DNA from: Pleomorphochaeta sp964545735
GTDB lineage: Bacteria; Spirochaetota; Spirochaetia; Sphaerochaetales; Sphaerochaetaceae
DNA: 64,000 nucleotides
Direction of reading: 5' to 3'
Assembly: GCA_964545735.1 (NCBI GenBank)
Contig: CAZJGS010000001.1
Location: forward strand, 1 to 64,000
Position 1 is the first letter of the stretch; each line of letters begins with the position of its first letter. The notes below the pieces were generated by a model. The model had not been told where the DNA came from. It saw nothing but the letters and a program-made list of their open reading frames with translations, and made no database searches. Of the stretch, positions 50,582 to 59,714 are shown one piece after another. The position numbers were made by a program, and so were the translations under genes.

Positions 50582-51706
50582 ATGAGAACAACAAAACTTA
50601 TCAAATTTACAATATTTTTACTCTTAATATATATTTTAGCAACGTCGTTTGCTTTTGCTTATGATGAAAGTACTGCACTTCCTGCGGCTTATTTTAATAT
50701 TCAAAGTTTCTCATATAAACCTGTAATAACAAATACAGAAACCAATTTTGCAGAAGCTATTACCGTCAAATCAGTTAAAGCAATTGAATTAACTCAGCTT
50801 TCAAATAGGACAACAAGTGATGAATCATTGCATGCTATTCCCCAAATAAGCATAGCAAATCGCACTGCAACATTATCAGCAAGCTCGTCACAAAGCACCA
50901 ATTGTACATTATTAGCTAAAGTTTCTGTCAATTATGAGAACCGAGGAGAATATACTGCTTGGTTTGAATTAGCTGAACTTAAAACTTATATTTATCGCAG
51001 AACTTATGTAGATGATATCGCAACAGATTTTACAGTTACCCTTTATTATATTTTAGATAATCCTGAAAACTTGCCTGATACTAGTGGGGGCACAGCCCAG
51101 CTATTATCTCTCGATACAGGGGGCTCCACAAATTTCTACTTCTTCTATTTATTTGGCATTACTGAGGAAGTATACTACAGCGGTACACTCACAGAGAATA
51201 TTGTAAACGTTACAACTCCAGAAAATACTGATGGTACTTTTTTACTAGTGGTAGATGTAGCAAAACCAGCTTCTTGGACTAACACTGGATTTTTTGATAA
51301 TATTGGGTTTAATAATCTTACTTGGATTATTTCCCTTCAAGCAGGGCTTAATCCACCATCGAGCGCTCCCGATAATACAAACTATGTAGTAGGGCTAACT
51401 TTCGACAGTTTAAATGACTATAAATTAATCTCAACAGATTCAGGAAGTGGGATGGGGGTGAGTAATGTCCCATATACCTTAAGACTTCGCAAAAATTCTA
51501 GTCAAATTATTGATTTTGATCGTGATAAACCAATAAGAATTGAAAATATAAATTCACAAGAAATAAGAGATTTTTATATATATACCTATTCGAATTTTAC
51601 AAATTTAGAAACATTAAATGCAGGAACTTATAAAGATACCATTTATATTAATTTTGTCACAGATATTGATTCTAATTATGGAGATACAACAATACAAGTA
51701 TTCTAA
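50582..51706 (+). CDS. Secreted protein B, function unknown
   Basis: A 374-residue exported protein. Signal peptide 1-28 (LIKFTIFLLLIYILATSFAFA). The mature chain is Ser/Thr/Asn-rich with beta character and no charge clusters. Near its end YTYSNF (334-339) and AGTYKDTIYINF repeat the pattern seen in secreted protein A; AGTYxDTI resembles the final strand of spore-coat-U/fimbrial-like domains. No family is certain. Divergent from secreted protein A, with its own strong promoter and terminator, and apparently leaderless. Surface or adhesion function would be a guess. Confidence 0.65.
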   Translation: MRTTKLIKFTIFLLLIYILATSFAFAYDESTALPAAYFNIQSFSYKPVITNTETNFAEAITVKSVKAIELTQLSNRTTSDESLHAIPQISIANRTATLSASSSQSTNCTLLAKVSVNYENRGEYTAWFELAELKTYIYRRTYVDDIATDFTVTLYYILDNPENLPDTSGGTAQLLSLDTGGSTNFYFFYLFGITEEVYYSGTLTENIVNVTTPENTDGTFLLVVDVAKPASWTNTGFFDNIGFNNLTWIISLQAGLNPPSSAPDNTNYVVGLTFDSLNDYKLISTDSGSGMGVSNVPYTLRLRKNSSQIIDFDRDKPIRIENINSQEIRDFYIYTYSNFTNLETLNAGTYKDTIYINFVTDIDSNYGDTTIQVF

Positions 51707-51747
51707 TATAAGAAAATTCAATTTACTTAATTCATTTATAAAGTAAC

Positions 51748-51784
51748 AAAAAAGAAGCACTAATAAATTATATGCTTCTTTTTT
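51748..51784. terminator. Bidirectional terminator
   Basis: AAAAAAGAAGCA (51748-51759) pairs perfectly with TGCTTCTTTTTT (51773-51784). It lies between secreted protein B and the threonine synthase-like gene. Confidence 0.8.
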
Positions 51785-51829
51785 TAATTGTAAAAATATA
51801 AGATTTTTTTTAGATTCTAGAAATTATAA

Positions 51830-52924
51830 TCAATGATCAGATTTTAAACCTGCTCCACACATAGGTATTATACTATCAAGAGTATTGCCATATAATTTGC
51901 AGTAATGTAAATAGGCTGCGTAATTAGCCGCAGTTGTATGCTCGCAGTAAATCCCCTTTAAGGCAAGAGTACTACGAGCAGACAATATTTGATTCTCTGG
52001 TGCATGAATAAACTTTATATCATACTTATAGGCATACTCTAGTATTTCTTCACCTCTCATTGGTTTTCCTATTGCAATTCCTTCTGCAATTGTTTTGGTT
52101 GGAATAATTGACTCTGGAGTATTATTACCTTTTTGATAGGCTTTTAAAAGAGGATCACAATTTTCACTTTGAATAGCAATAATATTTGGCATTTTATTTA
52201 TCACCCCGCTTCTTAGCAATTCTTCAAGTCCGTGCATAATACCAAGAAACAAAGTGCCATTTCCTACAGGAACAAAGATGTTTTTAGGAATTCTGTGCAA
52301 TTGCTCATAAATTTCATAAATATACGTTTTTGTACCTTCGTAGAAAAATGGATTATATACATGATTTGCATAATATACACCCTTTTTTTCAACCGCTTCT
52401 CTGCATACATCAGCACAATGATCTCTACTTCCCTCAACTACATTAACCTTTGCTCCATGAGCTTTTATCATGTCAATTTTTTTAGGAGAAGTTCCCTCAG
52501 GTACAAATATCTCACAATCAATATTAGCTTTAGCACAATAGGCAGCTACACTATTGCCCGCATTACCACTACTATCTTGAACAACACTTTTGACACCAAT
52601 AGATTTACAATGGGAAATCAAAACAGCTGCCCCTCTATCCTTAAAAGAAAGAGTTGGCATGAAATAATCCATTTTTAATAGCAAATCATCGTCAAATTTG
52701 ATAATTGGAGTCATGCCCTCTCCAAGAGTTACAGCTTGCCAACTTTCGTCATCTAGTGCTATATATTTCCTATATCGAAAGATATTCCATTGATCTTTGT
52801 CAATAGATTCAACATCAAATTTAGGCGCAGTAAAGTCTAACTTCCAGAGCCCACCACAATCACATTTGGGCAAAAGAGTCGTTGTAGCAACTCTTTTATT
52901 ACATTTTGAACAAATAAAATCCAT
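51830..52924 (-). CDS. Threonine synthase-like PLP enzyme
   Basis: A 364-residue fold-type II PLP protein. N-terminal zinc ribbon-like Cys pairs (CSKCNKR and PKCDCGG), then TLGEGMTPI, the PLP lysine in TLSFKDRGAA, QDSSGNAGNSVAAY and PVGNGTLFLGI. By sequence it would be called threonine synthase (thrC). Here, however, it is the last of five genes that look like an amino-acid breakdown cassette, and related fold-II enzymes are ammonia-lyases. True threonine synthase is therefore plausible but not certain. The ATG overlaps the RidA stop by one base. Confidence 0.78.
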   Translation of the reverse strand: MDFICSKCNKRVATTTLLPKCDCGGLWKLDFTAPKFDVESIDKDQWNIFRYRKYIALDDESWQAVTLGEGMTPIIKFDDDLLLKMDYFMPTLSFKDRGAAVLISHCKSIGVKSVVQDSSGNAGNSVAAYCAKANIDCEIFVPEGTSPKKIDMIKAHGAKVNVVEGSRDHCADVCREAVEKKGVYYANHVYNPFFYEGTKTYIYEIYEQLHRIPKNIFVPVGNGTLFLGIMHGLEELLRSGVINKMPNIIAIQSENCDPLLKAYQKGNNTPESIIPTKTIAEGIAIGKPMRGEEILEYAYKYDIKFIHAPENQILSARSTLALKGIYCEHTTAANYAAYLHYCKLYGNTLDSIIPMCGAGLKSDH

Positions 52925-53304
52925 TATTCTTCTTCCATTTCAGCAATAGCTTCAATTTCAATTAAAGCATTATTATGTAATTCCCTGCTTGGTACTATAA
53001 CTCTAGATGGTTTATGAGAACCAAAAAAGGTTGCAAAACCATTATTAACGGCATCCCAATGATTTATATCTGATATATAAATACGACATTGAACAACATT
53101 TTCTTTAATTAACCCCGCTTTGCTTAAAACAAGACCAACATTACTCAATGCTTTTTGAAGTTGAATAGTTATATCCCCTTCAACCATCTTTCCCTTTTCG
53201 TAATCAAAAGGCAGTTGCCCGGAAATATAGAGCATTCCATTTGAAATCATCCCTGGAGAATAATGTCCTTTCTTATTACTATTTTCTAAAATTATACTTT
53301 TCAT
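52924..53304 (-). CDS. RidA/YjgF enamine/imine deaminase
   Basis: A 126-residue RidA protein, which hydrolyses reactive enamines and imines made by PLP enzymes. ISGQLPFD, VVQCRIYISDINHWDAVN and PSRVIVPSRELHNNALIEIEAIA carry the conserved catalytic Arg and the family end. Its position directly beside two PLP enzymes matches its chemistry. It is translationally linked to the downstream enzyme. Confidence 0.9.
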   Translation of the reverse strand: MKSIILENSNKKGHYSPGMISNGMLYISGQLPFDYEKGKMVEGDITIQLQKALSNVGLVLSKAGLIKENVVQCRIYISDINHWDAVNNGFATFFGSHKPSRVIVPSRELHNNALIEIEAIAEMEEE

Positions 53305-53321
53305 AAATACTGCCTTTTTTA

Positions 53322-54146
53322 TTAATTTTTTATTTCTTCAAGTTTATAAACATCACTTCTACGATGTTTTAAAAGAGGTAATTGTTCTCTAATTTCTTCT
53401 ACCAAATCTAAATCAATCTCTGTTATCAATACATTGGGTTTTTCACCCAATTGATTTACAATTCTACCCCAAGGGTCCACTACAAGACTATGAGCCCAGG
53501 ATTGATAGGAAGCACTAGCATCCCTTGCTGGAGCTGTTCCAATTGCAAAGACTTGATTATTTAAAGCCTGAGACTTAAACATTAGTTGCCAATGATCTGG
53601 GCCTGTACTCATATTAAAGGCTGCAGGAACTAATATTATTTTTGCTCCCTTCAAAGCCATTAACCTTCCTAGCTCTGGAAACCTAAAATCATAACAAATA
53701 CACAAGCCCATAACACCGAATTCTGTTTCAAAGGTAGTGATTTTATTGCCAGCTGTTAGTGTTTCAGATTCTTTAAAATGTTGACCACCTTTGATTTGAA
53801 TATCAAAAAGATGCATTTTCCTATGCTTTGCTATTTGTTTACCACTTCTATCGAAAACATAAGCAGTATTATAAATGTTCCCTGCTTCATCCTTTTCAGC
53901 AACTGTTCCCGCAGACAAATAACAATGATTTTCAGTAGCTAAATTTGAGCACATTTGCCAAATAGAACCACCTTCCACTTCTGCATAAAGAGGAAACTGA
54001 TCTACTTGATATGGGGTAGTAAACATTTCTGCTAGAGCAATCAAATCGACACCTTTAGGCACTGATTTTTCTATTGTTCTTTTTATAGAATCAAAAGATT
54101 TCATTTTATCACTGAGAACCGGCATTTGAATTTGTGCTATTTTCAT
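53322..54146 (-). CDS. Carbon-nitrogen hydrolase (nitrilase superfamily)
   Basis: A 274-residue enzyme with the catalytic Glu in LIALAEMFTTPY, Lys in HRKMHLFD and Cys in GLCICYDFRFPE. The IQMPV start and the LVVDPWGRIV end are typical. Closest pattern is omega-amidase (Nit2-like), which deamidates alpha-keto amides left by transamination. It starts by a four-base ATGA overlap after the YheO-type regulator and precedes RidA. Confidence 0.88.
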   Translation of the reverse strand: MKIAQIQMPVLSDKMKSFDSIKRTIEKSVPKGVDLIALAEMFTTPYQVDQFPLYAEVEGGSIWQMCSNLATENHCYLSAGTVAEKDEAGNIYNTAYVFDRSGKQIAKHRKMHLFDIQIKGGQHFKESETLTAGNKITTFETEFGVMGLCICYDFRFPELGRLMALKGAKIILVPAAFNMSTGPDHWQLMFKSQALNNQVFAIGTAPARDASASYQSWAHSLVVDPWGRIVNQLGEKPNVLITEIDLDLVEEIREQLPLLKHRRSDVYKLEEIKN

Positions 54147-54820
54147 AATCTCTTACCTCTTACTGTATCTAAGTAACTATAAATTGTTACTTTATTTACT
54201 CCAATCTTCTCTGCAACCAACTCCACACTACCCTTCATCAAAAATATACCCTTATTATCCATAAAGCGAATTTTTTCAATTTTTTCATCACGACTTAAAT
54301 CTTGAGGATTGATACAATCATCAAGTATGTTATCGATTAAAGAGACAATCATTTGCTTAACATTTAAAGACTCATCTGTTGAAACAAAATCATCATGCAA
54401 CATAGCATCACTTACATCCTCAACAAAAAGAGCCTCTGAATTAGGTAAAAAGCTTTTCAAATAATCAAGGCCATTGGTTATTCTAGTTGTATCAAGGTTG
54501 ATACAAATCGCACCTATTAAAGTTTTAGTATTATCTCTTAATAGCAGGGTAGAAGATCTAATAAGCCGATTGTTTTGTGCTCTAAAATAATAGTTGCTTA
54601 CAAAATCATTTTTCAAACCTTTTGAATAAATAACCTTTTTTACAAGTTGATCAAAACTCTGTCCAACTCTTCTTTGTGTTACCTTAGAATTGGCCACATA
54701 AACAACAGAATGCTCGGGTTGTATCAAATCATGCAATACAACCTCGCAATCATCACCAAAAGTTTCAACCAACATTTGAGCTAAGGGAACATATGATTTT
54801 ATAATCGGATGCATTTCCAT
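54143..54820 (-). CDS. YheO/DauR-type transcriptional regulator
   Basis: A 225-residue regulator: N-terminal YheO PAS-like domain (1-120, IIKSYVPLAQMLVETFG, then LLRDNTKTLIGAICINLD) and C-terminal helix-turn-helix (about 160-225, LMKGSVELVAEKIGVNKVTIYSYLD). Family members such as DauR control D-amino-acid dehydrogenase genes. Being inside the cassette, it most likely controls this operon in response to its substrate. Confidence 0.87.
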   Translation of the reverse strand: MEMHPIIKSYVPLAQMLVETFGDDCEVVLHDLIQPEHSVVYVANSKVTQRRVGQSFDQLVKKVIYSKGLKNDFVSNYYFRAQNNRLIRSSTLLLRDNTKTLIGAICINLDTTRITNGLDYLKSFLPNSEALFVEDVSDAMLHDDFVSTDESLNVKQMIVSLIDNILDDCINPQDLSRDEKIEKIRFMDNKGIFLMKGSVELVAEKIGVNKVTIYSYLDTVRGKRL

Positions 54821-54830
54821 CTTTTACTCC

Positions 54831-55937
54831 CTATTGTAACTTGCCTCTGCACGAAACTGGAATCTTTTTAATTACCTTGTCATCAGATATTAACCAAGCT
54901 TCATCATAAAGATTACAAACAGGGCAAATATGAACAGGAATAATACGTATTTTATCTCCAATCTTTACGCTTTCTCTAAAAACTGGATTATTAATTATAG
55001 CATGCTCATCAAAGACTTTATTTATATGGATATCTGGAAACTCATAAAGTGTTCCCTTTCCCTCTGTGGCGCAAATCCCCTCTCGTCTTTCTTGCATGGT
55101 TAAACCCTTTGCTCCTACATCCAATATTACTCGCTCAAAGTTGGGTTTACTAATAACAGTTGCTAAAATAGTTGCAGCACATTTATCTAAAGTTCCAATT
55201 GAATTTGATTGAGAGGCATCCATAAGAACATAAGTCCCAGGTCTAATTTCATTTATACCATTTAAAATTGGAGCATTGTTTATAAAAGGAGGAGTTGATC
55301 CATAACTTACTATTTCACATTTCATGCCATTCTCTTTGGCTAATTTTGCAAATTTTAATGTTCTTTGCTGGGCACCAAGAGAAATGTCGAGGCATTCTTC
55401 AATATCCCTAGCACTATAATTATTTCCATCATGAGAAAAAATTCCTTTAAATTTAATATGAGAGCAATTTTTAATTGTATCTAACAGTTTTAAAAAATCA
55501 ACTTCTTCTATAATTCCACTTCTATTTTCCCCTACTTCAATCTCCACTAATATATTTGCAAAATTGTTATCTAGTGAAAAGATCTTCTCAGCTTCTAAAA
55601 CTTGAAATATTGAATCAACACCAAAGGAAATTGATATTTTTTGACTTAATTTTGAAATACGCTCTAATTTTTTTTGACCAACAATTTCATTAGCAATAAA
55701 AATATCATCAATACCATTTTTGGCCATAACTTCGGCCTCTCCTGTTTTTGCAACAGCTATACCACAAGAGCCTGCATCTACTTGAAGTTTCGCAATGTAA
55801 GGCATTTTATGTGTTTTGGTATGGGGACGAAGAGCCACTCGATTATTCTTAGCATAATCTTGCATAGATTCGATATTATCCATCAATACCTTCTCATCTA
55901 TTAAAAGTGAGGGTGTATCTAGTTCAAAGTATTCCAT
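54831..55937 (-). CDS. DSD1/D-threonine aldolase-type PLP enzyme
   Basis: A 368-residue fold-type III PLP protein (alanine-racemase-like barrel). The start has ELDTPSLLIDE, the PLP lysine is in ALRPHTKTHKMPY, and the C-terminal HICPVCNLYDEAWL supplies a His/Cys zinc pair typical of D-serine dehydratase and D-threonine aldolase. It likely dehydrates or cleaves a D-hydroxy-amino acid. Start at the ATG 55937 with AGGAG upstream; a frame to 55988 is an unsupported extension. First gene of the five-gene cassette. Confidence 0.87.
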   Translation of the reverse strand: MEYFELDTPSLLIDEKVLMDNIESMQDYAKNNRVALRPHTKTHKMPYIAKLQVDAGSCGIAVAKTGEAEVMAKNGIDDIFIANEIVGQKKLERISKLSQKISISFGVDSIFQVLEAEKIFSLDNNFANILVEIEVGENRSGIIEEVDFLKLLDTIKNCSHIKFKGIFSHDGNNYSARDIEECLDISLGAQQRTLKFAKLAKENGMKCEIVSYGSTPPFINNAPILNGINEIRPGTYVLMDASQSNSIGTLDKCAATILATVISKPNFERVILDVGAKGLTMQERREGICATEGKGTLYEFPDIHINKVFDEHAIINNPVFRESVKIGDKIRIIPVHICPVCNLYDEAWLISDDKVIKKIPVSCRGKLQ

Positions 55938-55959
55938 ATTTGTATCTCCTATATATTTA

Positions 55960-55988
55960 AGTATATATAACATTTTATATGCGGTCAA
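55960..55988 (-). promoter_or_regulatory. Promoter of the DSD1 cassette
   Basis: On the minus strand TTGACC (55988-55983), a 17-base spacer and TATACT (55965-55960). An AT-rich inverted repeat (TATATA...ATATATA) spans the -10 and could be an operator for the YheO-type regulator. Confidence 0.5.
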
Positions 55989-56063
55989 TATAATTTTTTA
56001 TATGAATTATTTATCAAAATAAATTATAAATTGAACTCGGGTTTTCCCATTCTATTTTTAAAA

Positions 56064-56098
56064 CAAAAAAACATCATATTAATTATTATTTTAATATG
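56064..56098 (-). terminator. Terminator of metG
   Basis: On the minus strand CATATTAA pairs perfectly with TTAATATG around an eight-base loop (56098-56075), followed by ATG and seven T (56071-56065). Confidence 0.75.
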
Positions 56099-56145
56099 AC
56101 GCTTTATAAATATATTATAGGAAAGTTACTTAATACTTTTTTAGA

Positions 56146-58362
56146 TTAACCAACTTCACCATTTTTATAAACTTTTGCAGTTAATTCTTTATCTTCAGAT
56201 TTGATTGCTTTGCCATCAACTTTTACCACACCATCTTGTGTGTACATTGGCATTGAGAAGAATTTGCTACCTTTAACATAACATCTATTCGCCTCTGGTG
56301 CACTAGTTCCTTCAGGAAGCAAAATTGTACCAACTTCAAAATCATCAGCAAATAAAACCTCACAAGTACTATGATCTTCATCACCTTTTTCACTAGCAGC
56401 TAAAAGCATACCTTTTGATTTAACACCTCTAAACTTAGCTGGCTTTAGGTTTCTCACCAATACAATATTACGATTTAATAATTCTTCAGCACTGTAATAA
56501 GGAACGATTGAAGAAACAATAGTTCTATCTGTATCTTCTTCATCTCCAGTATCAAGGGATAAAATATATAATTTATCACCTTCTGGATGTTTTTCAACTT
56601 CCACAATTTTACTAACTACCAAATCAACACGATTTGCAAATTCTTCTGCTATGGTTAATGTTTCTTCATTAGCTTCCATTTTTGTATCTCCCAATTTTTT
56701 CTTTTCTTCTCTTTCAGCTTGAGAACCACTATATTTTATTCTCAATTCTTCAATTGTCTCTCGCTCTAGCTTTGAGAATAACAATTCAATATCACCTATT
56801 TCACTTATATTTTCATATTTACCTAAATCTTTCCAAGTAGAATTTTCACACTTTACAAATTTTAAAATTTTAGTACTAGCTTCAGGCATATAAGGTTCAA
56901 TTAAAATACCAAGATCTCTTATCAAATAAACTAAAGTTCTAAGTAGTTTAGCAGCACTCTCTGGATCTTCTTTTCTCGTTCTCCAAGGCTCACCATCTTG
57001 GAAAGCTTTGTTACCAATAGAGGAGAGGAAAAAGATATTTCTAAGAGCATCTCGCTCTCCAGCGGCTTCTAATAATTCATCAATCCGATTTTCTTTTTCA
57101 GTTATTAGCTTAATTAAATCTTGATCTAAGGCACCTTCTGGAACTTTACCATCATAAAATCTATTTATAAAGGTTAAAGTTCTATTTACAAGATTTGATA
57201 AATTACCAATCAATTCTCCATTAACTTTTTCCTCAAAATCAGCCCAGGAAAAAGTAAAATCAGATTTTTCAGGCCTGTTGTAGAACATATAAAAACGCCA
57301 TACATCACTTGGAATACCTGTATCCATTACATCATTTCCAAAAATACCTACTCCTAGGCTCTTTGAGAATCTTCCACCTTCATAATTTAAATATTCAGTA
57401 GAGCTCATATGATGCAACATAGTCCATTTTTCATCAGTTGCTAATAAAGAAGCTGGGAAAATTACAGTATGGAATGGAATATTATCTTTTCCAATAAATT
57501 GGAACAATTCAGTATCCTCTGGAGATTGCCACCATCTCTTCCAATCTTCAACTGCATAAGCTGAAATTGAAATATAACCAATTGGTGCATCAAACCATAC
57601 ATAGAATACTTTATTCTCAAAACCTTTTTTAGGAACTGGAATACCCCATTTTAAATCTCTGGTTATAGCTCTTTCTTTTAAACCGTCACGAATCCAACTT
57701 TTAGTAACTTGAACAGCATTTTTTGCCCAAAACCCTTTAACTGAAGCTTCATTCATCCAAGACTCTAATAAAGGTAGTACTTTTGGTAAATCTAAATATA
57801 GGTGAGTAGTTTTCTTTACTTCAGGAGTAGAGCCACAAACACTACAATGAGGATCAATAAGTTCAGTTGGCTCTAATAGGGTAGAACAACTATCACATTG
57901 ATCACCCTTAGCCCCCGCACTATGGCAGTGAGGACAAGTTCCAAATACAAACCTATCAGCTAAAAATCTATTACACTTAGGACAATATAACTGTTCAATC
58001 TCACCTTCTCTAATATAACCATTCTCATCAACTTTATTAAAAATATGTTGAACAATTTCTGTTTGTTTTTCAGTACTTGTTCTACCAAAATAATCAAAAT
58101 TTATATCAAACCATTTGTATATATCCTTATGAATAAAATGATAGTGATCACATAATTCCTTTGGGCTGACACCTTGTTCTAAAGCTCTAGTTTCTGTAGC
58201 AGTTCCATACTCATCAGTTCCACACACATATAAGGTTTCATACCCTTTTGATCTGCAAAATCTAGCAAAAACATCAGCTGATAACACTTGTGTTAAATTC
58301 CCTAAATGAGGGATGTTATTTACATAAGGCAAGGCAGAAGTAACTAGTCTTTTTTTCTTCAT
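56146..58362 (-). CDS. metG: Methionyl-tRNA synthetase with C-terminal tRNA-binding domain
   Basis: A 738-residue class I synthetase. Adenylate site SALPYVNNIPHLGNL (HIGH-type, 12-23), double zinc-knuckle insertion with C127, C130, C143, C146 and C156, C159, C173, C176, and the signature RFSKS (331-335). An anticodon-binding helical region follows, then a Trbp111/EMAP-type OB domain (about 600-738, VSKIVEVEKHPEGDKLYIL, KSKGMLLAAS). The two-knuckle form with fused OB domain is the E. coli-like class. Start is the ATG at 58362 with GGAGG close upstream; a TTG at 58377 has none. Confidence 0.95.
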   Translation of the reverse strand: MKKKRLVTSALPYVNNIPHLGNLTQVLSADVFARFCRSKGYETLYVCGTDEYGTATETRALEQGVSPKELCDHYHFIHKDIYKWFDINFDYFGRTSTEKQTEIVQHIFNKVDENGYIREGEIEQLYCPKCNRFLADRFVFGTCPHCHSAGAKGDQCDSCSTLLEPTELIDPHCSVCGSTPEVKKTTHLYLDLPKVLPLLESWMNEASVKGFWAKNAVQVTKSWIRDGLKERAITRDLKWGIPVPKKGFENKVFYVWFDAPIGYISISAYAVEDWKRWWQSPEDTELFQFIGKDNIPFHTVIFPASLLATDEKWTMLHHMSSTEYLNYEGGRFSKSLGVGIFGNDVMDTGIPSDVWRFYMFYNRPEKSDFTFSWADFEEKVNGELIGNLSNLVNRTLTFINRFYDGKVPEGALDQDLIKLITEKENRIDELLEAAGERDALRNIFFLSSIGNKAFQDGEPWRTRKEDPESAAKLLRTLVYLIRDLGILIEPYMPEASTKILKFVKCENSTWKDLGKYENISEIGDIELLFSKLERETIEELRIKYSGSQAEREEKKKLGDTKMEANEETLTIAEEFANRVDLVVSKIVEVEKHPEGDKLYILSLDTGDEEDTDRTIVSSIVPYYSAEELLNRNIVLVRNLKPAKFRGVKSKGMLLAASEKGDEDHSTCEVLFADDFEVGTILLPEGTSAPEANRCYVKGSKFFSMPMYTQDGVVKVDGKAIKSEDKELTAKVYKNGEVG

Positions 58363-58697
58363 AAAACCTCCAGGCAATCTTTTTAATAAAAAAAATTGCT
58401 CAAATTTATAGCAAAAATAGATTAAATTTCAATAATACTTTTGCTATAATATAGTTGAAATAACAAATTTTCAACCTATATTAAATAGTTTTATAATCTT
58501 AAATCTAATAAAATTATTTTAATTTTATCCATAATTCACAAAATATTATAAAATAAACAGATAAAATATGATGAATATAAACAATAAAGAGAAAAACAGA
58601 GCTTATAATTTATAAAGGTGTGAATATTGCTTGACCCTTTAGGGGTAACTTAGTTAAAATTAAAGTAATAAGAGGTAAAAACTCTTAAGGAGATAAA
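58363..58697. other. Intergenic region upstream of divergent metG and hflK
   Basis: About 335 very AT-rich bases with no gene on either strand. A possible hflK promoter is TTGACC (58631-58636), 17 bases, TTAAAA (58654-58659). The -35 overlaps a small hairpin (CCCTTTAGGG). Nothing else is distinct. Confidence 0.5.
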
Positions 58698-59714
58698 ATG
58701 GACCAAGAACCTTTCAAACCAGCTAATAATAAAATTAATATTAGTCCAAAGTTAATAATTGGATTAGTAATTGCTGTTATTGTTCTAGCCACAGCCATGT
58801 CTAGTTTTTTCGTTGTCGATCAAACTGAACAAGCTGTAGTAACCCGATTCGGGCGCTATAATAGAACAGTAGGACCAGGATTACAAATAAAAGTTCCTTT
58901 GGGAATAGAAAAAGCTTATAAAGTTCCAACTCAAGTTGTACAAACAATGACTTTTGGTTACAGAAGCTCAATCAACACTAGTCCTTTAATTGCTAGTACT
59001 GATTTACCAGCAGAATCAATCATGCTAACTGGAGATTTAAATATAATTGACCTTGAATGGATCGTTCAATTTAAAATTAGCTACCCAGATAAATGGTTGT
59101 TTAACGTACAAGAGAGAGAAAGAACAATAAGAGATATTAGCCAAAGTGTAATGAATCAACTTGTTGGTGATTTACCTATTCTTTCAGTTATGACTAGCGA
59201 AAGAACCTCTATTGAAATTGAAGCTCAAAATGAGATGCAAAAAACTTTTGATTCCTATGGTCTAGGTATTAGAGTTGTAACAGTTAAACTTCAAAACATT
59301 GTACCACCAGAAGGTACTGTACAAAACGCTTTTGAAGATGTTAACAAAGCAATTCAAGATATGAACAGATATATCAACGAAGGTAAAGAGCAATACAACT
59401 CAATCATTCCAAAAGCACAAGGTGAAGCAAAACAACAAATTCAAATTGCTGAAGGTTATGCTAAAGAAAGAGTTAATAATGCAAGAGGTGATGTTGCTAG
59501 GTTTAATAGTATGAGAGATATATACCAACAAAGCAAACAAATCACAGCTGATCGTCTTTACATTGAAACTATGGAAGAAATTATTTCGCAAAGTACTGAT
59601 AACTTAACACTTATTGATAAAGACTTAGAAAACTTCCTACCAATTTCTCAAATCGACAGTTCTAAAAACAGTACTGTTGTACAAAATAATACTAACGTAG
59701 GAGGTACTAACTAA
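58698..59714 (+). CDS. hflK: HflK, SPFH-family membrane protein
   Basis: A 338-residue single-pass membrane protein (helix at about 18-40) with a band-7/SPFH domain: QTEQAVVTRFGRYNRTVGPGLQ, LTGDLNIIDLEWIVQFKI, then a long coiled helix. HflK and HflC form a membrane cage around the FtsH protease. The last 20 residues are Asn/Ser-rich. The stop overlaps the hflC ATG by one base. Start supported by AAGGAG. Confidence 0.93.
   Translation: MDQEPFKPANNKINISPKLIIGLVIAVIVLATAMSSFFVVDQTEQAVVTRFGRYNRTVGPGLQIKVPLGIEKAYKVPTQVVQTMTFGYRSSINTSPLIASTDLPAESIMLTGDLNIIDLEWIVQFKISYPDKWLFNVQERERTIRDISQSVMNQLVGDLPILSVMTSERTSIEIEAQNEMQKTFDSYGLGIRVVTVKLQNIVPPEGTVQNAFEDVNKAIQDMNRYINEGKEQYNSIIPKAQGEAKQQIQIAEGYAKERVNNARGDVARFNSMRDIYQQSKQITADRLYIETMEEIISQSTDNLTLIDKDLENFLPISQIDSSKNSTVVQNNTNVGGTN

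Noticed and set aside
58363..58697. Small RNA or gene between metG and hflK
   Set aside because: The stretch is plain AT-rich DNA with no GC island, stable hairpin array or coding frame.
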